Shown: positions 7,265-13,457 of the stretch, piece by piece
Numbering within the stretch: the first letter of the stretch is position 1
Layout: each line of letters starts with the position of its first letter
From: an uncultured Haloferula sp.
Lineage (GTDB): Bacteria > Verrucomicrobiota > Verrucomicrobiae > Verrucomicrobiales > Akkermansiaceae
Direction of reading: 5' to 3'
Assembly (NCBI GenBank): GCA_946885645.1
Contig: CAMPGU010000092.1
Coordinates: 1 to 13,457, forward strand
DNA length: 13,457 bases
Translations under genes and position numbers: made by a program
Notes under the pieces: generated by a model
The model's database searches: none
What the model was told of the DNA's origin: nothing
Seen by the model: only the letters and a program-made list of their open reading frames with translations

Positions 7265-7888
7265 ATGGCCCTTCCCGAATCCTGGCACATCCGCTCGCGC
7301 GGCCGGTCCTGTGCCGCCACCGATCGTCACTTTGAAGACGGCGAGACGATCATGACGGCGCTTTTTCCCGATCCGGAATCCTCGGGATATCTGCGGAAGG
7401 ACTTCTGCATCGACGCTTGGAAAGCGCGCGCCGACACCGATGAGCGGCCCTTCTCCTTCTGGAAAGCCGTCTATCACGCCCCCGTCGCGGGGGAAAAGCC
7501 GGATGCCTTCAAGAAGGAAAGCCCGGAAGACCTGCTTCGCCGGTTGGTAGAAGAGGAGGAAGACCACACCGAAAACGTCCGCTACATCCTGGCCGTCATG
7601 CTCGAGCGCCAGAAGGTGCTCCGGGAGACCGACACCCAGCGGACACCATCCGGAATCCTGCGCGTCTATGAACACCGGAAACTCGGCGATCTTTTCATCG
7701 TGCGGGACCCGGATATTCCGCTCGATCAGGTGGAAAGGGTTCAGGAGGAGGTGCTTATGCTGCTTGAAAGCGGCGGCCGGATGCCTGAACCGGAGACTGA
7801 AAGCGAAGCGGCGGCAGTTGAAGGATCTGGCGGTGAAGCGGACGAAACGCAGGTCGAAGCCGACGGCGCGTCCGGTGAGGAAGAGTAA
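7265..7888 (+). CDS. Conserved protein of unknown function with acidic tail
   Basis: 207 residues from ATG at 7265, 45 bp behind the Lpt permease gene on the same strand. No signal peptide and no membrane helix, so probably cytoplasmic. What can be seen: an N-terminal segment WHIRSRGRSCAATDRHFEDGE (7-27) with C16 and H22, then TALFPDPES and a lone C48, then an FSFWKAVYHAP segment (63-73). A mostly helical middle follows (DLLRRLVEEEEDHTENVRYILAVMLERQKVL, 89-119), then a strand-rich piece (LRVYEHRKLGDLFIVRDP, 132-149), and finally a glutamate-rich disordered tail (172-207). The pattern resembles conserved hypothetical proteins I associate with Verrucomicrobia and Planctomycetes; no function is known to me. 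The N-terminal Cys/His could hint at a metal site, but there are too few ligands to claim one. Confidence 0.85.
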   Translation: MALPESWHIRSRGRSCAATDRHFEDGETIMTALFPDPESSGYLRKDFCIDAWKARADTDERPFSFWKAVYHAPVAGEKPDAFKKESPEDLLRRLVEEEEDHTENVRYILAVMLERQKVLRETDTQRTPSGILRVYEHRKLGDLFIVRDPDIPLDQVERVQEEVLMLLESGGRMPEPETESEAAAVEGSGGEADETQVEADGASGEEE

Positions 7889-8070
7889 CGTGCCTTCTGC
7901 ACGGCAGGGCCATGCGCGTCGCGCGGTAGATTCCCCTATTTCGGTCCGGTCCGCGGTTGTCGGGAAAAGCTAACCATCTGAGCCTGAGCGGGCATATCCG
8001 CGTGGCACGGGCCTTGCGAGAGATCAAGGGAATCAGCGGGCGCCCCTCGCCCGCCTACCTTCGCAAAGCC
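7889..8070 (+). promoter_or_regulatory. Intergenic leader before the BON-domain gene
   Basis: 182 bp between two genes on the same strand. It probably contains the promoter of the BON gene; I find no good -35/-10 pair. A small hairpin is possible just after the upstream stop (7889-7903, 5-bp stem CGTGC/GCACG) but it has no T-run. A stronger hairpin lies near the downstream start and is listed separately. The frame of the BON gene is open back to an ATG at 7957, but those 38 residues precede a clear signal peptide and are not thought to be translated. Confidence 0.3.
8036..8054 (+). repeat. Perfect 7-bp inverted repeat (hairpin) in the BON gene leader
   Basis: GCGGGCG at 8036-8042 and CGCCCGC at 8048-8054 pair perfectly around a 5-base loop (CCCCT). 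It ends 16 bases before the chosen ATG at 8071. With all-G/C pairs it would be a stable mRNA stem. No T-run follows, so it is not a typical intrinsic terminator. It could affect ribosome access, or be a chance product of high GC. Confidence 0.45.
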
Positions 8071-9108
8071 ATGAAAGCTTCGATCTTTTTCCGCTCCACC
8101 CGCTGGACGATGCTCGCCATGGCGCTCGCAACGGCGAACGCCACCCCGGAAGCCGGTCCTGCCGACGATACCGATACCGCCGGTTTCATCGAGATGGATG
8201 TCCAGGCCGACAACATCATGATCGGCATCAAAGTGGACGTCTCCGTTGTCAATGGGATCGCCATCCTCACCGGTACCACCCTGTCCCTCGAGCAGGCCGA
8301 ACGTGCGGCCGCCCGCGCCATGGCCACCGCGGATGTACGGGCGGTGGTGAATCAGCTCAAGATCCGCGACCCCCTCGCAAAGGACTCCACCCTGGCGGAG
8401 CGTCTCCGTCAGCGTCTGGCGAATCATCCCGCGCTGGACGCCTCCCGGGTGAAGGTCGTCGTGGACCGCCGCATCGCGACTCTGGGCGGTCAGATCGGGA
8501 GCTGGGATGAACAGGAACTCGCCCGGGAAATCGCCACCGAAGTCCCGGGAATCAAGGAGATCGAGAACCGCCTTGAAGTCACTTTCGACACCGTGCGGAC
8601 CGACGAGGGGATCCGTGCGCAGATCCTCCACATGGTCGCCGATGATCCGCTCTGCGCCGGCATCACCATCGACGTGGCGGTGAAGGATGGTGTCGTCAGC
8701 CTCGGCGGCGAATTGGGAAGCACGAGCGAGAAAGATCAGCTCGTCCACCGTGCGCACGTGACCGGGGTGACGGAAGTGTGGGCGGACGACGTGATGATCA
8801 ACAGCGATCTGGCCATGGAAGGCCTGCGCGGGAAAATCGCCAAGCCTGCTTCTACCCTGAAGGCCTTGGACGACGCCTATGCCGCAGATCCCCGCCTGAA
8901 GGGGGCAGATGTCAGCGCGACCGTGGCGGGCAGCCAGATGACCCTTACAGGCACCGCTCCCACCCCGGAGGCCCGTCTCGCCGCGGAATCCACCGCGCGC
9001 GGTCTGCCGGGCATCTTGATCGTTGCCAACGAGATCCGCGTGACCGGAACGGATGGAACGAGCGCTGCGGTCGGGAAGGATCAACGGGTGGCTGCCGTGG
9101 GCGAGTAA
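8071..9108 (+). CDS. Secreted protein with four tandem BON-like domains
   Basis: 345 residues from ATG at 8071. The N-terminus MKASIFFRSTRWTMLAMALATANA has a basic start, hydrophobic core and an Ala-x-Ala end (about 22-24), a standard signal peptide. The mature protein is four successive BON-like units (about 40-100, 105-172, 178-246 and 262-325). Each has the family pattern: a helix with a charged start, I-x-V-x-V-x-x-G-V/I-x-L-x-G, a helix (E/Q-A-E-R-A), then VxxVxN. Clear examples are VSVVNGIAILTGTT (57-70), VAVKDGVVSLGGEL (202-215) and VAGSQMTLTGTA (285-296). BON domains bind phospholipid or membranes; OsmY-like proteins are periplasmic and induced by osmotic or envelope stress. No lipobox cysteine and no transmembrane helix after the signal, so probably soluble periplasmic. 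The 3' end overlaps the convergent neighbour by 28 bp. Confidence 0.88.
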   Translation: MKASIFFRSTRWTMLAMALATANATPEAGPADDTDTAGFIEMDVQADNIMIGIKVDVSVVNGIAILTGTTLSLEQAERAAARAMATADVRAVVNQLKIRDPLAKDSTLAERLRQRLANHPALDASRVKVVVDRRIATLGGQIGSWDEQELAREIATEVPGIKEIENRLEVTFDTVRTDEGIRAQILHMVADDPLCAGITIDVAVKDGVVSLGGELGSTSEKDQLVHRAHVTGVTEVWADDVMINSDLAMEGLRGKIAKPASTLKALDDAYAADPRLKGADVSATVAGSQMTLTGTAPTPEARLAAESTARGLPGILIVANEIRVTGTDGTSAAVGKDQRVAAVGE

Positions 9109-10373
9109 TCCCGGCCGGCTCCGACCGGAAAGGGCGGAGGGCCCGGCTTCACGGAATATTCGGGTATCTCCATCGTCTCCAACGGCCCGAGCCACCCTGC
9201 CGCCGACAAGCTCGCCGTTTCGTGCCCGGCCTCCTCGGCCAAAAGCGACGCAAGCTCTTCCCCTTCCGCAACCGGTCTCAAAGCCCGCTCACCCGCGTGC
9301 GCGCGATGCCCGGCCAGCAGACGGGGCAAGTTCCCCTTCATCTTCCGCCGGTCGATCTGCGGCGGACAAACGGGCAGGCAGGGAGGCGTGCAGGTTTGGA
9401 TGCACTGGCCCTCCGTCCAGGAGCGGATGACGGCCTGCCGGATTTCCCTGAAAAGCGCCCGGTTTGAAACGCGGTTCACCATCAGCGTCGCGAAAAGCTT
9501 CCTGTCCGGAGAGGCGTAGGTCAGGAGCTCCAACTTCGAGAAACCGCTGGGCGGACAAATCGCGGCGGCACCAACCCCTGTCCAGGATTCCATCTCGGTG
9601 CCGCGGGTCTCCGATTCCCACTGCTCCATCAGTTGCGGATCTCCTTGGCTCCACGGCTTGCCGGTGGCTTCGCCGTGGTGGAGCAAAAGGCTCTCCAGCG
9701 CGGAGGAGCGGCGTGCCTTTAACACGGCAAGGAAGATGACTGCCCAAGGATTGTACCAGTAGTTCCGGAGCAGGACTGTCAGAGGCAACCTATGCTCGTA
9801 GAATCTATAGACCTTCCGTAACCGGGGCACGGGGGCCTCTTCCGATCTTGCAGCAAATTGCGCCAGCGAAGCGGGAGAAATCCCTTTGAGGTAAAACCAG
9901 CCATCCCTTGTGCCCCTGCAACGCACGCCGGAATCAAGCATCTGCCAAACCGACGAACCGAAGATCAAGGCGATGCTCAGGCCATCGACTGCGAAAGCCT
10001 CTCCCAGGATCGCCTCGGATCCGGCGTTGTTCAAAAAGATACCTCCGATCAAGCCGAACAACCCGATGCCGGACATCCAATTCCTCACCTTGGTCCGGGT
10101 GCCCCGCCCCCTGAAAGAAGCCACCGACGTATAGCCGCGGAAGCGCACGGCGGCGGGTGTTCCCGAGACGCGCCGGAAGCTCACCGAGCATTGCCTCACC
10201 ACCGGCGTCAGGTGATCGCCCCTGCCATCCCCCTCCAAGTCCACGGGAGGCAAAAACGCTCCGTCCCGCACGGCCAGATAGCCATCCACCACGCACCACA
10301 AGCGCGCCTCCGCCGGCACTCCGCTCACGTCCTGGGTAGGCGGAGCATAAGGATTGACCGTTTCTTCCGGCAT
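9081..10373 (-). CDS. Membrane protein of unknown function with N-terminal NPYAPP motif and CX3CX3CX3C segment
   Basis: 430 residues from ATG at 10373. Not a family I can name. It begins MPEETVNPYAPP, a motif often seen at the N-terminus of uncharacterised membrane proteins in Planctomycetes and Verrucomicrobia. Two hydrophobic helices lie at about 101-115 (SGIGLFGLIGGIFL) and 128-145, and a further hydrophobic patch at 208-218. A beta-rich N-terminal part precedes the helices. The C-terminal half is largely soluble and includes four cysteines at exact four-residue steps (C324, C328, C332, C336), then a helical segment (361-384) and a proline-rich end. The start is only 3 bp after the stop of the EVE gene (TGAACCATG), which suggests translational coupling. 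The last 28 bp overlap the convergent BON gene. The reading frame is well supported by length and codon use; the function is unknown. Confidence 0.72.
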   Translation of the reverse strand: MPEETVNPYAPPTQDVSGVPAEARLWCVVDGYLAVRDGAFLPPVDLEGDGRGDHLTPVVRQCSVSFRRVSGTPAAVRFRGYTSVASFRGRGTRTKVRNWMSGIGLFGLIGGIFLNNAGSEAILGEAFAVDGLSIALIFGSSVWQMLDSGVRCRGTRDGWFYLKGISPASLAQFAARSEEAPVPRLRKVYRFYEHRLPLTVLLRNYWYNPWAVIFLAVLKARRSSALESLLLHHGEATGKPWSQGDPQLMEQWESETRGTEMESWTGVGAAAICPPSGFSKLELLTYASPDRKLFATLMVNRVSNRALFREIRQAVIRSWTEGQCIQTCTPPCLPVCPPQIDRRKMKGNLPRLLAGHRAHAGERALRPVAEGEELASLLAEEAGHETASLSAAGWLGPLETMEIPEYSVKPGPPPFPVGAGRDYSPTAATR

Positions 10374-10376
10374 GGT

Positions 10377-10841
10377 TCAAGGCTTCCAGCCCGCGAGCTT
10401 GCAGACGTGCCGGAAGTGTTTCGCCTCCACCGGAGTGATGGAAAGCCTCGTGCCCTTCTGCAGCACCATCATTCCTTCCAGAGCCGGGTCGTCCTTCATC
10501 TGCTGGAGCGTCACCGCCTCGCCGAACTTCGCGACGAAGTCGAAATCGACCAACATCCAGCGCGGGTTCTCCTTTGAGGACTTCGGATCATGATATTCCG
10601 ACTTCGCATCGAACTGCGTAGGATCAGGATAAGGTTCGCCCGCTACCCTCGCGATCCCGGCCACTCCCGGCGGCGTGGTGCTGGAGTGATAGAAAAGCGC
10701 CAGATCCCCCGGGCTCATGTCGTCCCGCATGTAGTTCCTGGCCTGGTAGTTGCGCACGCCGCTCCACGGCTCGCGCTTCGCCTTCCGCAAGTGATCGATG
10801 GAGAAAACGTCAGGCTCGGATTTGATCAGCCAGTAGCGCAT
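10377..10841 (-). CDS. EVE-domain protein (thymocyte nuclear protein 1-like)
   Basis: 154 residues from ATG at 10841, the full length of a stand-alone bacterial EVE protein. Family signatures are all present: YWLIKSEP at 3-10, W26 with SGVRNYQARNYM at 27-38, the PGDLALFYHSS strand at 44-54, GVAGIARV at 59-66 and a closing region with LSITPVEAKHF at 133-143. EVE belongs to the PUA-like superfamily together with YTH and ASCH. It is thought to bind modified bases in DNA or RNA, and it appears both in housekeeping and in defence contexts. Here it is a single domain with no nuclease partner beside it, so a housekeeping RNA- or DNA-base-binding role is the simpler reading. The frame opens 12 codons earlier, but MRYWLIKSEP is the usual family start. 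It is probably co-transcribed with the gene behind it. Confidence 0.93.
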   Translation of the reverse strand: MRYWLIKSEPDVFSIDHLRKAKREPWSGVRNYQARNYMRDDMSPGDLALFYHSSTTPPGVAGIARVAGEPYPDPTQFDAKSEYHDPKSSKENPRWMLVDFDFVAKFGEAVTLQQMKDDPALEGMMVLQKGTRLSITPVEAKHFRHVCKLAGWKP

Positions 10842-10917
10842 GAGCGCGAAGACTGACAGTTCCGCCCGCACAAGCAAGAGGCAGCGCCTCCCCCGCTCCC
10901 CGACCGGGCGGGCCGGA

Positions 10918-11664
10918 TCACCGCTTCGCCGGGTCCACCGGCTCCCTTTGCACCACCGCCTTGAGCGCCCGGCGGGGATCCACTCCGTCCGCGCGATACA
11001 CCGTCACCAGGGTGCGTTCCCCGGGGTTCTGGAAAACGCTTCCCGCGTGGATGCGGCGGAGATTTCCCGAGGCATCGACCGCACCGATTTGGATCGAGGC
11101 CTCCTTGCCGCTCTCCACCGCCCTCTGCCAGGTCTTCCCCGGGGGCAGGGCAATCCTCGATCCTTCGAATATGATCGCGATGCTGACAGGCGTGACGTTG
11201 ACCACCCTCACCGATCCCGCCGGAGCCACCCCGGGTCCGTCCGGGAGAACCAGCGCACGCGGAGCTTCCCAACTTTTGGTTTTCGCATCGCGCCATAGGA
11301 TGACCAGGAAGTCCCCTTCCTCCGGCCGCTCGAGATCGAGCCACGGCGCGCCCTCCTCGCCTGCGCCCTTTTTCCGCAGGACGAGCGGCCCCTTGCCCCC
11401 CGGAACCTTCCGCGCTTCGCTGACCCGGCCGAGCGACAAAGGCATCTCCCGCGCGTCGGGTCCCGAGCCCATCACCAGCTCGCGAGGCGGGATGCTGCCC
11501 GGAGGCGGCTCCTGCTCATAGGCGACGCCGTCCCGGATCTCCTGCCGGAAAGGGGGAATGTCCCCTACCGGAAGGAACCGGACCTCGCGCGCGCCTCCCT
11601 GCCCGTATAGGGGGGACAGGCCCGACAACCATCCTAGAACGAGTATCAGAAACCGGAACTTCAT
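10918..11664 (-). CDS. Small secreted protein co-encoded with Verru_Chthon cassette protein A
   Basis: 248 residues from ATG at 11664, only 13 bp after the stop of the Verru_Chthon A gene, so the two are very likely one transcript. The N-terminus MKFRFLILVLGWLSGLSPLYGQ is a signal peptide with probable cleavage around residues 20-22. There are no other membrane helices and no cysteines in the mature part. It looks like a beta-sandwich-type protein in two parts: residues 25-140 (LPVGDIPPFRQEI, WLDLERPEEGDFLVILWRD) and 150-245. The second part starts VRVVNVTPVSIAIIFEGS and continues IALPPGKTW, a pattern common in uncharacterised secreted proteins of this phylum. The frame is open upstream to 11778, but that would overlap the A gene and hide the signal peptide. 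Function unknown; position suggests a periplasmic partner of the cassette. Confidence 0.82.
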   Translation of the reverse strand: MKFRFLILVLGWLSGLSPLYGQGGAREVRFLPVGDIPPFRQEIRDGVAYEQEPPPGSIPPRELVMGSGPDAREMPLSLGRVSEARKVPGGKGPLVLRKKGAGEEGAPWLDLERPEEGDFLVILWRDAKTKSWEAPRALVLPDGPGVAPAGSVRVVNVTPVSIAIIFEGSRIALPPGKTWQRAVESGKEASIQIGAVDASGNLRRIHAGSVFQNPGERTLVTVYRADGVDPRRALKAVVQREPVDPAKR

Positions 11665-11677
11665 GCGGCGCACGGGA

Positions 11678-13457
11678 TCAAATCTCGGCGGGCGGGAGCC
11701 AGCGGAAGGAGGAAATGACGAAGCGCCTGCCGAAGTCGCCGGGTTTGCCGGAATTGACCGGATTGATGCCGCTTTCATCGGCGCTCACCGGCTCGGGCGT
11801 ACGCTGGATCACGGCCTCGCACCAAGCCCGAGCCTGCAGGACACCGCCGCCGTCCACCGCATCCCCGTAGGCGCGGATCACGAACGTATCCGAACGGGCG
11901 GAAAGCGCCGGGCCGAGCACCTGGAGGACATCCGCCTGCGTGAGATAGGCAGGGGCACCCCATGCCTTCGATGCGGGCTTGAGCGTCTGCTCCAGGCGGC
12001 TCGCATCCCCGATGTGATCCGGATGCCCGTAATCGGGGAGCGAGTCCTTGTTGTCCAAGGGATAGGCCGAAACCATGCCGCGGTTCAGGTTCGCGCGTTC
12101 GATCGCCGCCTGCAGCGCCCCCATCCGGCCCGTCTCGTCCTCCGCGAGCCGGCGGTTTACAAAGTCGGCCATCGAGAGGAAGGGGCCGCGCAATTTCACC
12201 TCCTGCACGATCGCTTCGGCGAGCGCGTCCACCTCTCCCTCCGTAAGCTCGCGGTGCCCCGCCCAAGCCGCGTCGCCATCGACCATGTCTCCCGTCTTCC
12301 ATGCTCCGCCCGGCGCGCCGAGCACCCGGGGAAAGGGAACACCGCCTCCGCTGCCGTAGCCGGTGCGGCGGGAGGAAGAGAGCAGGGCCTTCCATGCTTC
12401 CACCCGGGTCGAGTTCACATTGAAAGCTCCATCGACCATCAGGTGGTAGGCGGCCCGGTGGAAATCCGCGAGGTTTCCGGGAGTCGCCGTGCCGCGGGTG
12501 GCAGATGCCAGGCGCATGCGGCCGTTCGGCAGCGGATGCTGCTCCGGATCCTCCAGGAACCTCGATTTTTCCTCCGGCCCGCCGCTGGAGAGGTAGTAGC
12601 GGTCCCAGAGCGTGCGGTTCACTTCAAAGGAGAGGTCATAGACCAGATTGTCCTGCGCCGGCACCCCGCCCAGGATCGCCCGGGCATTCGCCGCCCAGCC
12701 ACCACCCCCGCGCTGATCGTCGGCAGACCAGCCGAGATCCTCTTCGTGGAACCCGCCGAATCCCGCGGAGACGGTGTTCGTGGCAATGGCCGCCGTGTGA
12801 TCCAGGCCCTTGTTCCCCCCGCTCCCCAGCCGCGGATCGGCCAAGGAATTGCCGATGGCATTCGAAGGGTGCCAGATCAGGTCGGAAATCTTGGCGTGTT
12901 GGAACTGAGCCAGCGAGATGACGCCGGTTTCGTGGCGCGGGACGTCGAAGAGGACGTAGCGTCCCGTGCCTTCCTGAGGGGGACCGAAAGGATTCCCATA
13001 ATGGCGGCCCCCCTGCGGAACGGGAACCTGCTCTTCCCAGCTCACGGCCTGATCGAAGAGATCCCGCGTGTAGGCACCGAAAAACCACGGGCCGCCCCCG
13101 GGACCGGAGACAGGGATGGTTCCGGCAATATTTTCCCAAGGAGACCGCACGGCGAAAGAAGCCCGCGGGTTCCAGTTCGCAAGCAAGGCTTCTTCGAAAT
13201 GGGGCGTCCCCGCGAGGCGGCCGGAGCCGAAGAGATTCGAGGGATGCTCGTCGAACCAGCGCAGGCGGATGCCCTCGCGCGTGCGGACATTGGGAATGAT
13301 GGTGGGCCGCGGGGAATCGCGATCGAGCAATTGCATCGGCATCCGCTCGTGGTTGCTCCAGGCGATCCGCGGCTCGCGGCCCGCGCCGAACTGGAGCGAT
13401 GCCGAGACCACGGCCACCTGGGGAAGCGCGTCGAAGTCCTCGAAAGTCACCGAAGTC
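11678..13457 (-). CDS. Verru_Chthon cassette protein A, C-terminal part
   Basis: The frame is open to the right edge, so the start is outside the window; about 592 residues are visible. Members of this family (TIGR02600-type) are very large proteins, usually over 1000 residues, found with cassette proteins B, C and D, which carry prepilin-type N-termini. Counting from the GTG at 13450, recognisable family segments are LVYDLSFEVNRTLWDRYYLS (269-288), YHLMVDGAFNVNS (335-347), LTEGEVDALAEAIVQEV followed by RGPFLSMADFVNRRL (402-435), YLTQADVLQVLGPALSARSDTFVIRAYGDA (502-531), ARAWCEAVIQRTPE (540-553) and the terminal GRRFVISSFRWLPPAEI (574-590). The GPFLSMADFVNRRL and DTFVIRAYG...A..EAVIQR pieces resemble the end of GspK, the tip pseudopilin of type II secretion. 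Function of the cassette is not established. Family identification is confident; the GspK link is my inference. Confidence 0.9.
   Translation of the reverse strand, partial: TSVTFEDFDALPQVAVVSASLQFGAGREPRIAWSNHERMPMQLLDRDSPRPTIIPNVRTREGIRLRWFDEHPSNLFGSGRLAGTPHFEEALLANWNPRASFAVRSPWENIAGTIPVSGPGGGPWFFGAYTRDLFDQAVSWEEQVPVPQGGRHYGNPFGPPQEGTGRYVLFDVPRHETGVISLAQFQHAKISDLIWHPSNAIGNSLADPRLGSGGNKGLDHTAAIATNTVSAGFGGFHEEDLGWSADDQRGGGGWAANARAILGGVPAQDNLVYDLSFEVNRTLWDRYYLSSGGPEEKSRFLEDPEQHPLPNGRMRLASATRGTATPGNLADFHRAAYHLMVDGAFNVNSTRVEAWKALLSSSRRTGYGSGGGVPFPRVLGAPGGAWKTGDMVDGDAAWAGHRELTEGEVDALAEAIVQEVKLRGPFLSMADFVNRRLAEDETGRMGALQAAIERANLNRGMVSAYPLDNKDSLPDYGHPDHIGDASRLEQTLKPASKAWGAPAYLTQADVLQVLGPALSARSDTFVIRAYGDAVDGGGVLQARAWCEAVIQRTPEPVSADESGINPVNSGKPGDFGRRFVISSFRWLPPAEI

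Noticed and set aside
7889..7903. Hairpin after the stop of the 207-residue protein as an intrinsic terminator
   Set aside because: The stem is only 5 bp (CGTGC/GCACG) and no T-run follows.
7936..9195. 419-codon open frame on the minus strand over the BON gene
   Set aside because: It is the antisense shadow of four recognisable BON repeats and has no family features of its own.
10377..10841. EVE protein as part of a restriction or defence island
   Set aside because: It is a lone domain with no nuclease, methyltransferase or mobile gene nearby; neighbours look like core genome.
10842..10917. GC-rich inverted repeat between the secreted-protein gene and the EVE gene as terminator
   Set aside because: Only short 4-5 bp stems (CCCGC/GCGGG) with variable loops, and no T-run on the transcribed strand.
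1..13457. CRISPR arrays, tRNA or rRNA genes, transposons, phage or integration sites
   Set aside because: No regularly spaced repeats, no cloverleaf or rRNA-like stretch and no transposase or integrase protein was seen; coding density leaves no gap over about 185 bp.

Overview
The window is GC-rich (roughly 60-65 %, strongly G/C at third codon positions) and almost wholly coding. It looks like a chromosomal segment of a member of the Verrucomicrobia. Two lines of evidence support this. The left edge matches the Amuc_1100/1101/1102 type IV pilus-like gene block known from Akkermansia. The right edge is the C-terminal part of a Verru_Chthon cassette protein A, a family named for its restriction to that phylum. 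I see no tRNA, rRNA, insertion sequence, integrase, phage gene or CRISPR array, so this reads as core genome rather than an island.

Layout. (1) Positions 1-2886, minus strand: an operon read right to left. It encodes a secreted Amuc_1102-like protein, a PilM-like actin-fold protein naturally fused to a PilN-like membrane/periplasmic part (Amuc_1101-like), and the N-terminus of an Amuc_1100-like (PilO-like) protein cut by the window edge. (2) 3048-3773, plus: type I 3-dehydroquinate dehydratase (aroD), divergent from the pilus operon. (3) 3775-5775, minus: a DinG-type iron-sulfur helicase, convergent with aroD with one base between the stops. (4) 5873-7888, plus: an LptF/LptG-family LPS-export permease with an unusual two-helix N-terminal extension, followed by a conserved protein of unknown function, probably one operon. 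(5) 8071-9108, plus: a secreted protein made of four BON-like domains. (6) 13457-9081, minus: the Verru_Chthon A C-terminus, a small secreted protein 13 bp behind it, an EVE-domain protein, and a membrane protein with an NPYAPP motif whose start lies 3 bp after the EVE stop. The last gene overlaps the BON gene tail to tail by 28 bp.

How the parts may work together. Several genes concern the envelope: a type IV pilus-like inner-membrane platform, LPS transport, a periplasmic BON protein, and a pseudopilin-associated cassette. The most interesting candidates are the PilM-PilN fusion with its neighbours and the Verru_Chthon A protein, whose end resembles the end of the type II secretion tip pseudopilin GspK. 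Whether the platform on the left assembles the cassette on the right is inference, not something the sequence shows. Few of the starts have a recognisable Shine-Dalgarno sequence, so several start codons are uncertain.
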